From assembly GCA_943914355.1 (NCBI GenBank), contig CALUBS010000003.1, positions 52,286-116,285 on the forward strand: a stretch of 64,000 bases of DNA. The letters run 5' to 3'. Both the position numbers and the translations under genes were made by a program. The stretch comes from an uncultured Corynebacterium sp. GTDB lineage: Bacteria > Actinomycetota > Actinomycetes > Mycobacteriales > Mycobacteriaceae. Below, piece by piece: positions 29,156 through 40,019 of the stretch. Numbering within the stretch: position 1 is the stretch's first letter; every line of letters begins with the position of its first letter. Below the pieces are notes generated by a model that had not been told where the DNA came from, searched no databases, and saw only the letters and a program-made list of their open reading frames with translations.

Positions 29156-29270
29156 GGTGTGTCCTCCAAGCTATTTTCAGGGTTAAGTGGCCCAGGTCTC
29201 TTTAGTGTACCCGATAATGTTCGCATTCTGAACTCTTGTGCTGTCTGTGAACCACACGTAGTCTAAGGCC

Positions 29271-30014
29271 ATGTTGAATAAAGTCATAGCCTCAGTAGAG
29301 GAGGCCGTCGCGGATATCCCGGACGGTTCCTCCATCGCGGTGGGCGGATTCGGCCTTGTGGGTATCCCGGCGCAACTCATTGCTGCGCTGCGTTCCCAAG
29401 GCGCGAGCGAGCTCACCATCATTTCCAATAACCTCGGTACGGATGATTTTGGCCTAGGCCTGCTGCTCAAGGATCACCGCATCGCCCGTTCCATCGGTTC
29501 CTACCTGGGAACCAATAAGGAATATGCACGTCAGTACCTCGAGGGTGAGCTCACTGTCGAGTTCACCCCGCAGGGTACCTTGGCAGAGCGCATGCGCGCC
29601 GGTGGCGCGGGCATTCCAGCCTTCTATACCAAGGCTGGCGTGGGCACGCCGCTTGCCGATGGCGATATCCCCACCCGCTACAACCCCGACGGCACCATTG
29701 CGGAGACCTCCGCACCGAAGGAAACCCGCGTGTTTAACGGCGAGCTCTACGTCATGGAAGAAGCCCTCACCCCAGACTTTGCCTTCGTCCACGCCGCTCG
29801 CGCGGATCGCTTTGGCAACCTCGCCTTTAATAAGACCGCCCAGAACTTCAACCCCGATGCGGCTAAATCCGCCGATATCACCATCGTGCAAGCGGAGCAG
29901 CTGGTCGAGGCCGTACCGTCCGCTGAGGTGGATGTGCCCGGAATCTACGTAGACCGCGTAGTGGAAGTGGGTAAGCAAGAAACCGGAATCGAATTCAGGA
30001 CGGTGAGCAAGTAA
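29271..30014 (+). CDS. pcaI: 3-oxoacid CoA-transferase subunit A (probably 3-oxoadipate CoA-transferase)
   Basis: 247 residues, class I CoA transferase alpha subunit. The family glycine-rich motif is seen in [21 protein letters not shown] near residue 20. The paired subunit B starts in its stop codon (TAATG). The complex moves CoA from succinyl-CoA to 3-oxoadipate (or acetoacetate). Assignment to the pca pathway rests on the adjacent pcaR/pcaF-like genes. Confidence 0.8.
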   Translation: MLNKVIASVEEAVADIPDGSSIAVGGFGLVGIPAQLIAALRSQGASELTIISNNLGTDDFGLGLLLKDHRIARSIGSYLGTNKEYARQYLEGELTVEFTPQGTLAERMRAGGAGIPAFYTKAGVGTPLADGDIPTRYNPDGTIAETSAPKETRVFNGELYVMEEALTPDFAFVHAARADRFGNLAFNKTAQNFNPDAAKSADITIVQAEQLVEAVPSAEVDVPGIYVDRVVEVGKQETGIEFRTVSK

Positions 30015-30655
30015 TGACCTGGTCACGCGAAGAAATGGCGGCACGCGCCGCACAAGAACTGGACAATGGTGACTACGTCAACCTGGGCATCGGCATGCCG
30101 ACGCTCATCCCCGGCTACCTGCCAGAGGGCCGCGAGGTGGTCCTGCACTCTGAGAACGGAATCTTGGGCGTTGGTGCCTACCCTGAAGAGGGCAAGGTGG
30201 ATCCGGAGCTAATCAATGCCGGTAAAGAAACCATTACCGAAGCCCCTGGTGCATCCTTCTTCTCCTCGTCCGAGTCCTTTGCCATGATCCGCTCCCGCGC
30301 CATCGATGTTGCGGTGCTCGGCGCCATGGAGGTATCCCAGTTTGGCGACCTAGCCAACTGGATGATCCCCGGCAAGATGGTCAAGGGCATGGGCGGTGCG
30401 ATGGACCTAGTGCATGGAGCCAAGCGCATCGTGGTGATGATGCAGCACGTATCCAAGCACGGCGATTCCAAGATTCTGGCGGAGTGCCAGCTGCCGCTGA
30501 CCGGCGCTCGCTGTGTGGATCTGATTATCACGGACCGCGCCGTATTCACCGTGGACGAGCTGGAGGGTCTGACACTTATCGAGGTCGCCGAGGGCGAAAC
30601 CGAGGAGTCCATCCGCGAGGTCACGGACGCACCCTTTAAGGTAGCGCTCGACTAA
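30014..30655 (+). CDS. pcaJ: 3-oxoacid CoA-transferase subunit B
   Basis: 213 residues. The catalytic glutamate lies in the family motif [11 protein letters not shown] (S-E-N-G). Other typical pieces are [15 protein letters not shown] and [20 protein letters not shown]. It is translationally coupled to subunit A. A strong bidirectional terminator follows. Confidence 0.82.
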   Translation: MTWSREEMAARAAQELDNGDYVNLGIGMPTLIPGYLPEGREVVLHSENGILGVGAYPEEGKVDPELINAGKETITEAPGASFFSSSESFAMIRSRAIDVAVLGAMEVSQFGDLANWMIPGKMVKGMGGAMDLVHGAKRIVVMMQHVSKHGDSKILAECQLPLTGARCVDLIITDRAVFTVDELEGLTLIEVAEGETEESIREVTDAPFKVALD

Positions 30656-30672
30656 TTAGTTGTGGACGTGAA

Positions 30673-30712
30673 AAATCGCCGCTTCCCGGGAAAGGCTGGG
30701 AAGCGGCGATTT
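30673..30712. terminator. bidirectional terminator between pcaJ and the MHS transporter
   Basis: A perfect 15-bp stem (AAATCGCCGCTTCCC at 30673-30687, GGGAAGCGGCGATTT at 30698-30712), with A-runs on the left side and T-runs on the right, between two convergent genes. Confidence 0.85.
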
Positions 30713-30729
30713 AGTGTTCCGTGAGTGGA

Positions 30730-32076
30730 TTAGACATCGCGCAGGTCTACGCCCTTGGTTTCAGGCAGGATGTACATGCTGATAAGCGTCAGGATGCACA
30801 GTGCGACGACGTAGAAGCCAGAAGCCCAAGTAAGGCCGTGGGCCACGAACCACTGGTAGATATACGGTGCGGTACCGCCGAAGACGGCGACAGACAGCGA
30901 GTAGGCCAGGCCGATGCTGCGGGTGCGCTGAGCGGTGGGGAAGACCTCGGACATGATGGAGGACAACAGCGCGCCGCCGGCAGCAACGATGACTACGCCG
31001 ATGGTGGAGGCCACCAGCAGGGTCCAGGGGCGATCATCGATGAAGTTCATCAGTGGAATCTGCAGGATGGCTAGGCCAATGGCACAGATATAAATGACGG
31101 GTTTGCGGCCGATCTTATCGGACAGGCTGCCCCACAGCGGGAGGGCGATGAGACCAGCGGTCTGTGCGGCCACGGTGACCCAATAAGCACCCTGAGTGGA
31201 CATGCCCTCGTGGCTAATGGCGTAGGTGGAAACATAGGAGGTCCACGTGTAGTGCGAGGCTGTAACGCCGGAGACCATACCCACGACGAGCAAGATATTC
31301 TGCCATGCCGGGCGGGCAACCGAAGCCGGCTTTTCCGAGTTCACGGACTTCTTGGTGCGCTTCGGAGCCTCAACGGTGGGCTCGGCGCTATCGATTTCCT
31401 GGAAGTGGTCCGATTCCTTCATGTGGCGGCGCAGGTACAACGCGATCAGCGCTGCGACGGCACCCAAGAGGAACGGAATGCGCCAGCCCCAAGCACCAAT
31501 CTGCTCGTCCGTCAGGACCAGCGAAATGCCGCCGCCCAAGACGTAGGCGATGACCGAACCGCCGAAGATGGAGACATAGACCATGGAACCCCAGCGGCCG
31601 CGGTGGGCGTTTGGAGCGATCTCGGGGATGTAGCTATTGGCGGCTGCGGATTCACCGCCGTGTGCAAAGCCCTGCAGCACGCGGATGAAGAGCAGGCCGA
31701 CAGAAGCCCAGATGCCAATGGATTCGTAGGTGGGTAGCAAGCCGATGAGGACGGAGGCGCTGGCCATCATGATGATGGTGGTCATCAAGACGGTCTTGCG
31801 GCCGCGCTGGTCAGCGATGCGGCCAAAGATGATGCCGCCCAGCGGGCGGACCAAGAAGCCAACGGCGAAAACACCGAAGGTGGCAAGCAGTGCGGAAGCA
31901 GGATCGCTCTTGTCGAACATCGCCGCGGCGATAAATGGGGCGAAAACCGCATAGGAGCTCCACTCGTACCATTCAAGGACCTGGCCGGTCAGGCTGGCTG
32001 CGAGGGATTTGCGGTCCGTTTTGGTTGAGCCCGATGGCGAAGTGGGTGTGGGGCTCGGCGGGGCGGTAGAAGTCAA
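30730..32076 (-). CDS. MFS transporter, metabolite:H+ symporter (MHS) family
   Basis: About 448 residues from a TTG at 32076. That start is chosen because a perfect AGGAGG lies 4 bp upstream; an ATG 16 codons earlier has no such site. Twelve hydrophobic segments are seen. The MHS/MFS motif between helices 2 and 3 is GRIADQRGRKTVLM and its repeat in the second half is GSLSDKIGRKPVIY. MHS members carry carboxylic acids such as shikimate, 2-oxoglutarate or 3-oxoadipate. Its place after pcaIJ suggests an aromatic or oxo-dicarboxylic acid substrate, which is inference. The central loop is long and charged. Confidence 0.85.
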   Translation of the reverse strand: MTSTAPPSPTPTSPSGSTKTDRKSLAASLTGQVLEWYEWSSYAVFAPFIAAAMFDKSDPASALLATFGVFAVGFLVRPLGGIIFGRIADQRGRKTVLMTTIIMMASASVLIGLLPTYESIGIWASVGLLFIRVLQGFAHGGESAAANSYIPEIAPNAHRGRWGSMVYVSIFGGSVIAYVLGGGISLVLTDEQIGAWGWRIPFLLGAVAALIALYLRRHMKESDHFQEIDSAEPTVEAPKRTKKSVNSEKPASVARPAWQNILLVVGMVSGVTASHYTWTSYVSTYAISHEGMSTQGAYWVTVAAQTAGLIALPLWGSLSDKIGRKPVIYICAIGLAILQIPLMNFIDDRPWTLLVASTIGVVIVAAGGALLSSIMSEVFPTAQRTRSIGLAYSLSVAVFGGTAPYIYQWFVAHGLTWASGFYVVALCILTLISMYILPETKGVDLRDV

Positions 32077-32302
32077 TGTTCCTCCTAGGGATAGGTCCGA
32101 AATATTGAAGAAGATATTACGCACATCACACTTCGATTAGTCCGCGATGTGGACCACGAAAATCCCGGCACTATCGAGGTGGATTTGGTTACTGACTAGA
32201 AACTGCATGTCTTCCACCACTTTTTAGGGGAGGAGGCCGAAAAAACTACGCGTTCGACAGGTGAACAGTAGTGCGCACTGTGACCCCGTATAGGGGTATT
32301 TG

Positions 32303-32317
32303 GGCAAATTCTTTGCC
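32303..32317. promoter_or_regulatory. palindrome GGCAAA-N3-TTTGCC, candidate operator for the carboxylase genes
   Basis: A perfect 15-bp inverted repeat sits about 185 bp before the carboxyltransferase start. A near copy occurs before the DUF2236 genes at 38357-38371. The 425-bp gap 32077-32501 holds no gene; it also contains GTGTGGTGTAGC at 32383-32394, a 12-mer shared with 38567-38578. Confidence 0.5.
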
Positions 32318-32501
32318 GTGACGAGCTTGGAATTCGCAGGAAAAGGACATTTCTGGCCGGATTTCCAGCACCGAGAATTTAGGTGTGGTGTAGCGTGTGA
32401 GCCACGACACGGAAGGTTTTCGAAGAGTCTTGAACCACCAAAGTGAACCATCACTGTGAACCAACCGAGTCTTTCCGGAGCCACACCCTAAGGAGGGATT
32501 T

Positions 32502-34058
32502 ATGACTGCTCTTAGTCCCGAGGAACTAAGCACAGAAGGCCTCGCCGAAATCATGGCCGCGGGCGGACGCCCAGCCGATAGCGAGCGCAAGATCAACATC
32601 ATCGATACCACCCTGCGTGATGCGCACCAGAGCATCTGGGCCACCCGCATGACCACGAGCCACATCCTTTCGCTGTTGGATGACATCACCAACGCTGGTT
32701 TCGAGCACGTGGACTTGGTAGCGCCCATCCAGTTCGACGTCTCCGTGCGCTACCTCAAGGAAGACCCGTGGGAGCGCGTTCGCCTCGTGCACGAGAACGC
32801 CGCGCCGGGCACCAAGTTCCGCGCCCTCATTCGTTCCAAGAACCTGGCTTCCTTCGACTTCCTGCCGGATGACGCCATCTTGAACTGGACCGAGCGCCTC
32901 TACGCCAATGGCTTCCGTGTGATCGGCTCCTTCGATGGCTTGAATGACATCGACAACATCGACCAGGGCCTCAAACTGGCCAAGGAACTCGGTGCCGAAA
33001 CCTTCGGCGCATTGTCCTACTGCTTGAGCCCAGTGCACACCGATGACCTGTACAAGCGGAAGGCCACGGAGCTGCTCGAGCGCACCGATGTAGACCGCAT
33101 CATGCTGAAGGACGCCGGCGGCCTGCTTACTCCGGACCGTTTGAAGACCCTCATCCCGGCGATCCGCAGCTCCATCGGTGACGTACCGCTCGAGGTGCAC
33201 ACCCACTCGCTGACCGGCCTGTCGCCGCTTTCCTACCTCTTCGCGGCGGAATTGGGCGTGGATTCCATCCACACCTCCATCGCTCCTCTGGCTAATGGCC
33301 CGGGACAGCCGGCCACCCAGGCCTTGGTGCGCGACCTTCGCGCACTGGGTTACACGGTGGACGTCGACGATGAGCGCATCGATTCTGCCAGCGAGCGCAT
33401 TCAGGAAATTGCCGATACGGAAGATAAGCCAGTAGGCGTTCCGCGCGCATTCGATGGCCTGCACTACATGCACCAGCTACCCGGCGGCATGCTTACCAAC
33501 TTCGAATCCCAGCTGGAAACTGCTGGGTTGGGTGACCGCTTCGAAGAGCTGCTGTACGAGGTAGCTCGCGTCCGTGAAGAGCTCGCATACCCCATCATGA
33601 TTACGCCGTTTGCCCAGTTCGTGGGTACCCAGGCCGTCATGAACGTGATGACGGGTGACCGTTACTCCGTGGTCCCGAACGAGATTAAGAAGTACGCCTT
33701 GGGTTACTACGGCGAGCCGCTCGCCCCGCTGGACCCAGACGTGCTGGAGAAGATCATGGCCAACGGTTCCTCCGAAATCACGGAGGAAATCCCAGAACTC
33801 AAGCCGGTTCTGCCGGACCTGAAGAAGGCTCACCCGGACGAGGACATCGACACCCTGCTGCTTCGCGTGATGTTCGCCGGCAGCCAGGTCGATGAGATGA
33901 AGCGCTTTGTGGCCGAAGGCCGCGGCGGCGAGGGCGAAGGCGTCAAGGGCGGCGTCCTTACCTCCCTGGTACAGCAAATCTACGACTCTTCCGATACCAC
34001 CGACTTCCACCTCAAGACTTCCGACTTGGAAATCAACCTCACCAAAGGAGAAAAGTAA
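32502..34058 (+). CDS. biotin-dependent carboxyltransferase subunit (pyruvate/oxaloacetate type, transcarboxylase 5S-like)
   Basis: 518 residues. An HMGL-like TIM barrel (about 30-300) carries DTTLRDAHQS, the metal/carbamyl-Lys region IMLKDAGGLLTP and the metal-binding HxH in EVHTHSLTGLSP. A PYC_OADA conserved domain (about 320-480) includes YPIMITPFAQFVGTQAVMN. The enzyme moves carboxyl between biotin and pyruvate or oxaloacetate. It has no biotin domain of its own; the next gene supplies one. The start has AAGGAGG 7 bp upstream. Confidence 0.88.
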   Translation: MTALSPEELSTEGLAEIMAAGGRPADSERKINIIDTTLRDAHQSIWATRMTTSHILSLLDDITNAGFEHVDLVAPIQFDVSVRYLKEDPWERVRLVHENAAPGTKFRALIRSKNLASFDFLPDDAILNWTERLYANGFRVIGSFDGLNDIDNIDQGLKLAKELGAETFGALSYCLSPVHTDDLYKRKATELLERTDVDRIMLKDAGGLLTPDRLKTLIPAIRSSIGDVPLEVHTHSLTGLSPLSYLFAAELGVDSIHTSIAPLANGPGQPATQALVRDLRALGYTVDVDDERIDSASERIQEIADTEDKPVGVPRAFDGLHYMHQLPGGMLTNFESQLETAGLGDRFEELLYEVARVREELAYPIMITPFAQFVGTQAVMNVMTGDRYSVVPNEIKKYALGYYGEPLAPLDPDVLEKIMANGSSEITEEIPELKPVLPDLKKAHPDEDIDTLLLRVMFAGSQVDEMKRFVAEGRGGEGEGVKGGVLTSLVQQIYDSSDTTDFHLKTSDLEINLTKGEK

Positions 34059-34060
34059 TC

Positions 34061-34612
34061 ATGACTGATTCCACCAACTTGCACGACCTGAAGTCCCTGC
34101 TGAAGTGGGCCAACCTTTCTGATGACATCCAAGAGCTGCAGATTAAGTACGGCGATGTCGAGCTCGCGATGTCCCGCACCCCGGGCGGCCTGAACCGTCC
34201 GGCGCCGGCTCCGGAAGCCGCTCCGGCCGCAGCTCCAGCAGCAGCACCAGCACAGGAAGCCGCACCGGCTTCCGCGCCTGCCGCTGAGCCTGAGTCCAAG
34301 CCTGCTCCTGCACAAGAGGAAGCACCGAAGGAAGAGCCACAGGCTTCCGGCTCCGGTGAGCCGTCCGCAGAGGGCGAGACCGTTAAGGCTCCCATGGTCG
34401 GTACCTTCTACGCTGCTCCGAAGCCGGGCGCAGATCCGTTCGTCAAGGTCGGCGACGAGGTCGAGGTTGGCCAGGTGCTGTGCATCGTCGAGGTTATGAA
34501 GCTGATGAACAACATCGAGTCCAAGGTTGCCGGCACCGTGAAGGAGATTCTCGTTGATAACGAGGACGCCGTGGAGCACGGCCAGCCCATCATGGTCATC
34601 CAGCCGAAGTAA
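34061..34612 (+). CDS. biotin carboxyl carrier protein
   Basis: 183 residues. An N-terminal AccB-like segment (LKSLLKWANLSDDIQELQIKYG) is followed by a 70-residue Ala/Pro/Glu-rich flexible linker. The biotinyl domain follows (about 110-183), with the biotinylated Lys in EVMKLMNNIES. It starts 2 bp after the carboxyltransferase stop. It is the swinging arm between the biotin carboxylase and the carboxyltransferase encoded on either side. Confidence 0.92.
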   Translation: MTDSTNLHDLKSLLKWANLSDDIQELQIKYGDVELAMSRTPGGLNRPAPAPEAAPAAAPAAAPAQEAAPASAPAAEPESKPAPAQEEAPKEEPQASGSGEPSAEGETVKAPMVGTFYAAPKPGADPFVKVGDEVEVGQVLCIVEVMKLMNNIESKVAGTVKEILVDNEDAVEHGQPIMVIQPK

Positions 34613-34629
34613 TCGACCTGGAGGAAAAT

Positions 34630-36006
<1,377 letters not shown>

Positions 36007-36026
36007 ACCCGGCTCCTTCTAGCGAG

Positions 36027-36064
36027 AGAGTGCAGGTTCCGCTTTGTGCCGGCCTGCACTCTTT
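36027..36064 (+). terminator. intrinsic terminator of the carboxylase operon
   Basis: Stem AGAGTGCAGG (36027-36036) with CCTGCACTCT (36053-36062) followed by TT, 21 bp after the biotin carboxylase stop. Confidence 0.8.
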
Positions 36065-36151
36065 TGCATTTTAAGTCTCTAAAATTACATCTCTATGTCA
36101 CGCCTAGTCCCAGGCTTTGCTTAGACCCAAACCTGTGGGGAAGGAAAAACA

Positions 36152-37075
36152 ATGTTGGTTATCGCCGCCATGCTGGTCGGCGCCATCGTCCCGGCGCAAA
36201 CGGCCATTAATACGCGTCTGCGCGAGTCCGTGGGCTCGCCCATCGCCGCCGGGTTCTTCTCCTTCATTATCGGCTTTGCCGTCTCCGCCATCCTCGCGCT
36301 CATTGTCACCGGTGATGCGATACCGGACCTAGCGCTGGCGGCTGCGCAACCGTGGTGGGTGTGGCTCGGCGGCTTTATGGGCGTGGCCTTCATCGTGGGA
36401 AATATCCTGCTCTTCCCGCGCATCGGCAGCGTAGAGACCGTCATTCTTCCCATCTTGGGCCAGGTAACGATGGGCCTAATTTATGACCTGACCGGCCTCT
36501 TTGAATCGCCGTTGGTGCCGGTCGGCCCGCTGCGCGTCCTCGGCGCGCTTATCGTTGTAGGCGGCATCGCCTTGGTATTAGAAATAGGCCGGGGTGCCGT
36601 CACCACGCGCGCGCAAGCCACCGGGATTTCGCTGTGGCTGTGGCGTGTCTTCGGTGTGCTCATCGGCATGGGCTCCGCCACCCAAACCGCCGTCAACGGT
36701 TACCTGGGAGGTGCGTTGCATAGCCCCATGCCCGCCAGCGTCATTTCCCTGGGCGTTGGAGTGATTCTATTGGCCCTGCTCACCCTGGGGTGGAAGGCTC
36801 CCCGTCGTGCCCTTTTGAGCGGTATCGCACCCGGGCCTTGGTGGATGTGGCTCGGCGGTGTGCTCGGCGCGCTCTTTGTGGTGGGAGGCGCGACGCTGTC
36901 GCCCATGATCGGCACCGGCACGACGGTTATCGGCTCGCTAGTGGGCTCAATCATTTGCGGCCAGGTCATTGAGTCGTTGGGCTGGGGCAATGCCGAGCGT
37001 GGCCTGCCGCCGGTGCACCGCATCATCGGCTTGGTCTTGGTCATCATCGGTGTGATTATGGTGCGCGCCCTATAG
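36152..37075 (+). CDS. DMT-superfamily transporter, YdcZ (DUF606) type
   Basis: 307 residues, almost entirely hydrophobic, with about ten membrane segments. Two halves repeat the DUF606 pattern (AMLVGAIVPAQTAINTRLRE at residue 5 and VLIGMGSATQTAVNGYLGGAL at about 175). GAAGGA lies before the ATG. Substrate is unknown. It stands alone between the carboxylase operon and a convergent reductase gene. Confidence 0.82.
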   Translation: MLVIAAMLVGAIVPAQTAINTRLRESVGSPIAAGFFSFIIGFAVSAILALIVTGDAIPDLALAAAQPWWVWLGGFMGVAFIVGNILLFPRIGSVETVILPILGQVTMGLIYDLTGLFESPLVPVGPLRVLGALIVVGGIALVLEIGRGAVTTRAQATGISLWLWRVFGVLIGMGSATQTAVNGYLGGALHSPMPASVISLGVGVILLALLTLGWKAPRRALLSGIAPGPWWMWLGGVLGALFVVGGATLSPMIGTGTTVIGSLVGSIICGQVIESLGWGNAERGLPPVHRIIGLVLVIIGVIMVRAL

Positions 37076-37150
37076 GGAGGTGCTGCGCTTGCCGATGCCC
37101 CAATTTTCCCAGCCCAGCTTCCTCGCTCGAGCAGCGTATGGGAGCTGGGT

Positions 37151-38203
37151 TTATTGCCGCCAGCGCTCCAAGGTGAGCTTGGGGCTTAGCGCGCGGGAGA
37201 CGCACGGGGCGAAGGCCCCATCGGCATACATTTGCGCGTCATAGACGGAATCGCGGTGATCTGGTTCGCCGTCGACCACGCGCATGATGCAGGTGCTGCA
37301 CGTGCCTTCCAGGCAGCGCGATTTTACGGGTAGATCGAGTTCCTCAAGGACCTCTAGGACCGTCTTATTCTCTGGGATTTCTACTGTCTCGCCGCAAAAT
37401 TCTACTTCGAACGGGCCGTCGCCGGCTCCGGCGTTTTTCTCACCGGACAGTGCTTTTAGATCGGGGTGGAAGTTCTCCCAGTGAAAAGCGTGCTCGGGTA
37501 AATACTCGAGCGCGACTTCTTTCGCGGAATCCATGAAACCTTGCGGGCCGCAGACATAAAAGGCCGTCTCCTTCGGCGCTTGGCCCAGCAGATGCCGGTA
37601 GATATCTGCCTGCTTTTCGCGTGATCGGCCAAAGACCTCAATGAGCTTATCGCCGCAGGTTTCGCGCAATTGCTCGAGCAGCACCGCATGGTGTTCATCG
37701 CGTGCGAAAAAGAGCACGATATACGGCTTGTTCTCGCGCTCGAGGGATTGGGCCATCGAGAGCATGGGGGTAATGCCCACGCCGGCGCCAACCAAGACGT
37801 AGTAGCCGGCGTGTGTCACGAGCTCGAAGTTATTAAATGCCTGCGAAATTTCAAAGCTATCCCCGCAGCGCAGTTTGAGCATCGCAATCGATCCACCCGT
37901 GGAGTTTTCCTCCCGCTTTACCGCGACGCCGTACGTTGGCCGTTTTTGTTGGCCAGCGGCAGGAGTAGAGGAATCGGTCAGTTCAAAAACCGAGTATTGC
38001 CGGGTAAGCATCTCGCCATTTGCTCCCGGGAGGGTGATATCGACGTGGCAACCGGGGGAGTATTCAGCAAGCGGAGCATCACCGTCCAGCGAAAATTCGA
38101 TGACCGCAAGGTCATCGGCTACGGCGGTGACGTTTTGCACCGTGGCGGTGGTGGAGGGGGCATCGGCAAGCTGGGGTGCAGGTTGGGAAGGAGAACTAGG
38201 CAT
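37151..38203 (-). CDS. FNR-type oxidoreductase with C-terminal [2Fe-2S] ferredoxin domain
   Basis: 350 residues. The order is an FAD/FMN-binding domain (about 20-125, RQYSVFEL), an NAD(P)-binding domain (about 130-250, VLVGAGVGITPMLSMAQ and YVCGPQGFMDS), and a plant-type ferredoxin domain (about 265-350) with Cys in RCLEGTCSTCIMRVVDG and a later CVSRAL. This is the phthalate dioxygenase reductase/VanB layout, feeding electrons from NAD(P)H to an oxygenase. No Rieske oxygenase gene is adjacent; the divergent neighbours are DUF2236 proteins. Confidence 0.88.
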   Translation of the reverse strand: MPSSPSQPAPQLADAPSTTATVQNVTAVADDLAVIEFSLDGDAPLAEYSPGCHVDITLPGANGEMLTRQYSVFELTDSSTPAAGQQKRPTYGVAVKREENSTGGSIAMLKLRCGDSFEISQAFNNFELVTHAGYYVLVGAGVGITPMLSMAQSLERENKPYIVLFFARDEHHAVLLEQLRETCGDKLIEVFGRSREKQADIYRHLLGQAPKETAFYVCGPQGFMDSAKEVALEYLPEHAFHWENFHPDLKALSGEKNAGAGDGPFEVEFCGETVEIPENKTVLEVLEELDLPVKSRCLEGTCSTCIMRVVDGEPDHRDSVYDAQMYADGAFAPCVSRALSPKLTLERWRQ

Positions 38204-38607
38204 AGGGGTGAATAGACCTCGCTTTCGTGGCTGTGGTTCATTGCCAATTCACTGTATGTAATGCACGTCATGGTACAGCCTAAAGGGAGATACAGGTTAC
38301 AAACGCGTTCGCATAGCGGACACGTGTGCGCTTAGTACACCTATATGGGGTGAGCAGGCAAAAGGTTTGCAAAATCTGCCAAGGTTGCCATTTTTGCTAT
38401 TTGCGCAGGAGAGGATAGGTGCTGTGAAGGCGGGTGTAGCGGCGGTTCTGACGCCCGGTAATTTCCCGGAAAATTGGATACAAAATTCATTGCAGTGGAG
38501 GGCAATGTCTCTATAGGCTTACGGACACAGCTAGATGGTGAACTAGACCACATAATCAGGAAATGTGTGTGGTGTAGCACCAAGATTGGAAAGGTTGTTC
38601 ACTCCCC
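38204..38607. other. 404-bp divergent promoter region
   Basis: There is no convincing gene in this gap between the reductase and the DUF2236 genes. It holds the GGCAAA-N3-TTTGCA palindrome (38357-38371) and the 12-mer GTGTGGTGTAGC (38567-38578), both shared with the carboxylase promoter region. Confidence 0.7.
38357..38371. promoter_or_regulatory. palindrome GGCAAA-N3-TTTGCA, candidate operator
   Basis: This is the same half-sites and spacing as 32303-32317 with one end mismatch. Both are preceded, a few bases upstream, by a TATA-GGGG-like stretch. It contains TTTGCAAA at its right edge, which resembles the motif I recall for the corynebacterial regulator RamB. Confidence 0.45.
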
Positions 38608-39984
38608 ATGACTGCTCCCACAGATACTTCTGACGTTGCCAACACGTCGCAGGCGGAACCAAAGGTTCTGCCCATGTCCGATAATCCCTATGAGGATTTC
38701 CGCTACTTTTACCGCGATGGCATGGACCTGCGCCCGGCGCCGAAGCGTCGCACCGCGACGCCAGGCTGGTCGGAGCTTCGGCACAATGTCTTTGACTCCT
38801 GGCACACGGTAGAAGATGAGTGGGCAGGCTACGATAGCCTGCAAACCAAGCTTCTCGATGACCACATGTGGCAGACCGACGAGACCGGCGAAAAGCTGGC
38901 GGAGGCCTTCCGCCGCGACGGTGCCAAGGAATCGCGCGCCAAGTTTGAGCAGGCGCTCAACCACGGCATCGAGACGGTAGAGGACCCGGCCCCGGAACTG
39001 GTGGACTTCTTTAAAGAGGTAGACCGCATTCCGGAGTGGCTGGATCTCGAGGCCGCAGAGCGCGGCCGCGTGGCCTACTACAACGTCACACGCACCTCAG
39101 AGGTTCTGGCTATTGCCTTCGCGTACTGGGCCACCACGATGGAGGACCGCACGTCGGCGGCCACGGGTGAGACCGGGATGTTCGAGTTCAAGGCCATGCA
39201 GCGCTCTATTGAAACTGCGCAATTCTTCACGGACTTGGGCAAGAAGGACGTCTTTGACCGCTTCGGTGAAGGCCGCAAGGCTGCCGTGCGCGTGCGCCTG
39301 CTGCATTCCCAGGCCAATCGTGGCCTAGAAAAGATGTGGGGCAAGGAGCACTACAACGAATTCGGCCGGCCGATTGGCTCTAGCTTCTTGGTCTCCGGTG
39401 AGGGCTGGTTCGGGATGATGCCGCTGGCCATCGACGAGCGCTTTGGCCGCCCGCACTCCGGCCAGGACTGGGACGATGTGGCCCAGTACTGGGGATACAT
39501 CCTTTATATGATGGGTGCCGAAGAGCGCCTCATCCCCAAGACCGGCGATGAAATGCGCAAGATGACCGATTTCATCTATGCCAATGGCGGATATTCCTCC
39601 ACTTACCACGAGCGCGTGGCCACCGCCTTGATGAGCATCCTAGAAACCATCCACCCGCTGGTCCCCAAGATGGCGCTCGGTGCGCTGACCACCATTTGCG
39701 GCGTGGAAGATACCAAGTTCATGGTCAAGGGCACGCGCTGGGAAAAGGTGAACTACAAGCCGTGGGCCATCCTGTATCGGGGTGCCGCGCGGGCAGAAGC
39801 CAAGGTTGCCCGCCTGCGGGACAAGCTGCCGGGTGCGCAAAAGGCAAAGATTAAGCGCGCTAATAAGAATAAGCCGCCATGGTCCGATGTCACTGCGGTG
39901 ATTAAGGCGCACATCGCGAAAAACGAGCCCGAAACCAAGTCCGATTACACGCTGCACGATGACTCCAAAGAGGCCCGCAGCTAA
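38608..39984 (+). CDS. DUF2236 / MpaB-type oxygenase-like protein (1)
   Basis: 458 residues. The region from about residue 130 to 390 has the DUF2236 pattern with a conserved His in VRVRLLHSQANRGL, the likely heme ligand region of this family (latex-clearing protein Lcp and MpaB relatives). There is no signal peptide, so it is probably cytoplasmic. The C-terminal 60 residues are basic. A related gene follows after 35 bp. Substrate is unknown. Confidence 0.75.
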   Translation: MTAPTDTSDVANTSQAEPKVLPMSDNPYEDFRYFYRDGMDLRPAPKRRTATPGWSELRHNVFDSWHTVEDEWAGYDSLQTKLLDDHMWQTDETGEKLAEAFRRDGAKESRAKFEQALNHGIETVEDPAPELVDFFKEVDRIPEWLDLEAAERGRVAYYNVTRTSEVLAIAFAYWATTMEDRTSAATGETGMFEFKAMQRSIETAQFFTDLGKKDVFDRFGEGRKAAVRVRLLHSQANRGLEKMWGKEHYNEFGRPIGSSFLVSGEGWFGMMPLAIDERFGRPHSGQDWDDVAQYWGYILYMMGAEERLIPKTGDEMRKMTDFIYANGGYSSTYHERVATALMSILETIHPLVPKMALGALTTICGVEDTKFMVKGTRWEKVNYKPWAILYRGAARAEAKVARLRDKLPGAQKAKIKRANKNKPPWSDVTAVIKAHIAKNEPETKSDYTLHDDSKEARS

Positions 39985-40019
39985 CCCCATCCCCCATAAC
40001 ATTCTCAGAGGAGACAACC

